Source: Chitinispirillia bacterium (GTDB lineage Bacteria > Fibrobacterota > Chitinivibrionia > Chitinivibrionales > Chitinispirillaceae). From it: a stretch of DNA of 39,528 nt. The position numbers and the translations under genes are program-made. The notes under the pieces are model-generated. The model was not told the origin of the DNA. It saw nothing but the letters and a program-made list of their open reading frames with translations, and did no database searches. Positions 37,769 through 39,528 of this stretch are shown piece by piece (position 1 is the first letter of the stretch; each line of letters starts with the position of its first letter). Where the stretch lies: contig WQRV01000006.1 of NCBI GenBank assembly GCA_009786575.1, positions 1-39,528 on the forward strand. Reading direction: 5' to 3'.

Positions 37769-38638
37769 ATGCCGCGCCGCGCCTACATCAAATTCTACAC
37801 CGCCGATTTCTTGGTAGGGATCACTGGTATGACCAATGCCCAGGTTGGCATGTACATACAGTTGATCTCCTTGGAGAATGAAAAAGGCCATCTCTCCGAG
37901 AAAATAATGCGCCACGTCTGCGGCGGTGTAAACAGGGCAGTCTTCGACAAATTTTTAATTGACGGGGACGGGAATTATTACACCCGGCGCGGCGAAGAGG
38001 GATTAGTTGAATATGCTGAATTATGCGCCAAAAATGCAGAAAACAGCAAAAAAGGCGGTCGCCCTAAAAACCCAGTGGGTTCTGAAATTAAACCCAAAGA
38101 GAGCCCAGTGGGTTCTGAAATTAAACCCAAACAAAATCCAGCGGGTTCTGAAACGCAGTCCGTAGAAAAACCCACTGGGTTATTTTTAGAAACCAAGCGC
38201 GCTTTTGATTCTGATTCTGATAAACCACAGAATCAGAATACTCTCTCTCTTGAATCCCCTGTTAATAATACTTGTTTTAAAAACAATGGGTTAATAGAAA
38301 AAAATGTATGTAACACAGAAGGCGCGCGAGGGGCGGCGGGTCAGCCGGAGGGAGCCAAAAAGTACGGCGCGCACGGCTGGGTGCGCCTCACCGACACCCA
38401 GTTCAAAGCCCTTATCGCGGAGTTCGGGGGCGAGGTCGTGGGCCGCCACGTCGCGATCGTGGACCAGCGCGCACAAGCTACAGGTAACGCGCACAAGTGG
38501 AAAGACTGGGACCTTAAGATCCGGCAAGCTATCGCCGAGAAGTGGGGCACGAATCCGGCCCCGGCACAAAAATCAACCGATGAAGGGAGGCTGCATGAAT
38601 TCGAGCGTAACGCTGTCGGCAAATACAACCACCTCTAA
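37769..38638 (+). CDS. Replication initiator, lambda O-like (DUF1376-like N-terminus)
   Basis: MPRRAYIKFYTADFLVGITGMTNAQVGMYIQLISLEN...; upstream of a DnaC-like ATPase gene; contains in-frame iterons. Start refined to ATG 37769. Confidence 0.78.
   Translation: MPRRAYIKFYTADFLVGITGMTNAQVGMYIQLISLENEKGHLSEKIMRHVCGGVNRAVFDKFLIDGDGNYYTRRGEEGLVEYAELCAKNAENSKKGGRPKNPVGSEIKPKESPVGSEIKPKQNPAGSETQSVEKPTGLFLETKRAFDSDSDKPQNQNTLSLESPVNNTCFKNNGLIEKNVCNTEGARGAAGQPEGAKKYGAHGWVRLTDTQFKALIAEFGGEVVGRHVAIVDQRAQATGNAHKWKDWDLKIRQAIAEKWGTNPAPAQKSTDEGRLHEFERNAVGKYNHL
38069..38181. repeat. Four palindromic iterons (consensus AACCCASTGGGTT): candidate replication origin
   Basis: Copies at 38069-38081, 38102-38114, 38135-38147 and 38169-38181 (33/33/34 bp phasing), followed by AT-rich DNA. 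Confidence 0.75.
38208..38239. repeat. Perfect 12-bp inverted repeat with 8-nt loop beside the iterons
   Basis: ATTCTGATTCTG-ataaacca-CAGAATCAGAAT. Confidence 0.85.
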
Positions 38639-39443
38639 TATCGCCGCGCCGCCGGAGGCACAGCCCACGTGCCGCTTACATCCGGGCGTAGCCCTCACGG
38701 TGGAAGTTTACGGTTTTGGCGCGCATAGCTATACGCAGCGCCGCTGCCCAATATGCAGGGCGGCCGCAGATCGCGCGGAAGAGGAGCGGCGGCAGGCGGA
38801 AAAGCGCCGGCAGCTGCTACGCGGCATCCCTCACCATTACCACGGCGCCGATCTCGCCGCGCTCGAACCCGATAAGTTCCAGCTGAAGAAAATAACCGCA
38901 GACGGCGAATCGGTATACGTGCGCGGCGGGTGGCCCCTGCTCAAGAGGTGGATCATCGCGCCGCGGGGGTTCTGCTACCTCTACGGCGATTGCGGCACGG
39001 GCAAAACCTACGTCGCATGCGCCGCAATGAAGCGGTTCAACTCGGAGGGCAAGCCCGCGGAGATCACGTTCGCCAATGAGACTTTCCTGCGCCTGCGCCA
39101 CAGCTACGAGAAAAACGCGCCGCAGGGCGAGGCGGAGATACTCAACCGCATAGCCCCGGAAGACGGCCGCCCCCACATCGCCATCATAGACGATCTGGGC
39201 GTGCAGCTGAAAAGCAAGCACGTGGTAGAAACGTGGACGCTGCTGATAGACCGGCTCGCCCGGAACAACACGCCCGCGCTCATAACGACCAACCTGTCGC
39301 CGGCGGAAATAGGTGACCTCCTCGGCGACCGCGTAGCCTCCCGCCTCGCATCAGGCCCGGTGATAAAGCTCACGGGCCCAGACAGGAGAATGCGCGCAAA
39401 AGACCCGGCAGAAGCCGGCGAACAGTGGTGGCAGAAATTGTAA
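38595..39443 (+). CDS. DnaC/IstB-like helicase-loader ATPase
   Basis: Walker A YLYGDCGTGKTYVACA, Walker B HIAIIDDLG, LITTNLSPAEIGDLLGDRVASRL; start refined to ATG 38595 (GAAGGGAGG upstream). Confidence 0.88.
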   Translation: MNSSVTLSANTTTSNIAAPPEAQPTCRLHPGVALTVEVYGFGAHSYTQRRCPICRAAADRAEEERRQAEKRRQLLRGIPHHYHGADLAALEPDKFQLKKITADGESVYVRGGWPLLKRWIIAPRGFCYLYGDCGTGKTYVACAAMKRFNSEGKPAEITFANETFLRLRHSYEKNAPQGEAEILNRIAPEDGRPHIAIIDDLGVQLKSKHVVETWTLLIDRLARNNTPALITTNLSPAEIGDLLGDRVASRLASGPVIKLTGPDRRMRAKDPAEAGEQWWQKL

Positions 39444-39528
39444 TCTATTCAACGGGGCGTAAGCTCCGAGCGAATAGCCCGGTGCGGTAACGGCGGGAGG
39501 GTGTAAGGGCGGAGCAGCCGATCCGCCC

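Noticed and set aside
39445-39477. Group II intron domain V
   Set aside because: About the right length and has a GNRA-type loop, but lacks a recognisable catalytic triad/bulge arrangement; left as an undefined structured element.

Overview
The window is most of a temperate, tailed (podovirus/P22-like) phage or prophage. From about 28.5 kb to the left edge, on the minus strand, lies a packaging/structural operon: TerS, TerL, a small Cys-rich ORF, a Tad1/Acb2-like small protein, two tail-fibre-like proteins (one with BspA/DUF285-like plus polyglycine repeats), a TM/coiled-coil protein, a patatin-like phospholipase, a DUF5675-like protein, portal, scaffold-like protein, major capsid, head-tail/tail proteins, and a giant polyvalent protein. 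That giant ORF is open for at least 2034 codons, runs off the left edge, and is missing from the supplied ORF track. It carries an HExxH peptidase motif, a GGDEF-like (GSDEY) nucleotide-cyclase-like region and a recurring FSxR linker motif. On the right, a CI-like repressor (minus) diverges from a Cro-like/early operon (plus): HNH nuclease, ParB-like protein, O-like initiator containing iterons, DnaC-like ATPase. Downstream of the repressor on the same strand are a PIF1-like helicase, a membrane-anchored Mrr-like nuclease and several small unknown ORFs preceded by a duplicated promoter/leader cassette. Best leads: (1) the repressor-linked PIF1 helicase + TM-Mrr nuclease pair; (2) co-occurrence of a GGDEF-like polyvalent domain, a patatin lipase and a Tad1-like candidate cyclic-nucleotide sponge; (3) the modular polyglycine/BspA adhesin; (4) lambda-like iterons inside the initiator gene; (5) the twin promoter/leader cassettes. 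All calls come from reading the sequence; no searches were run.
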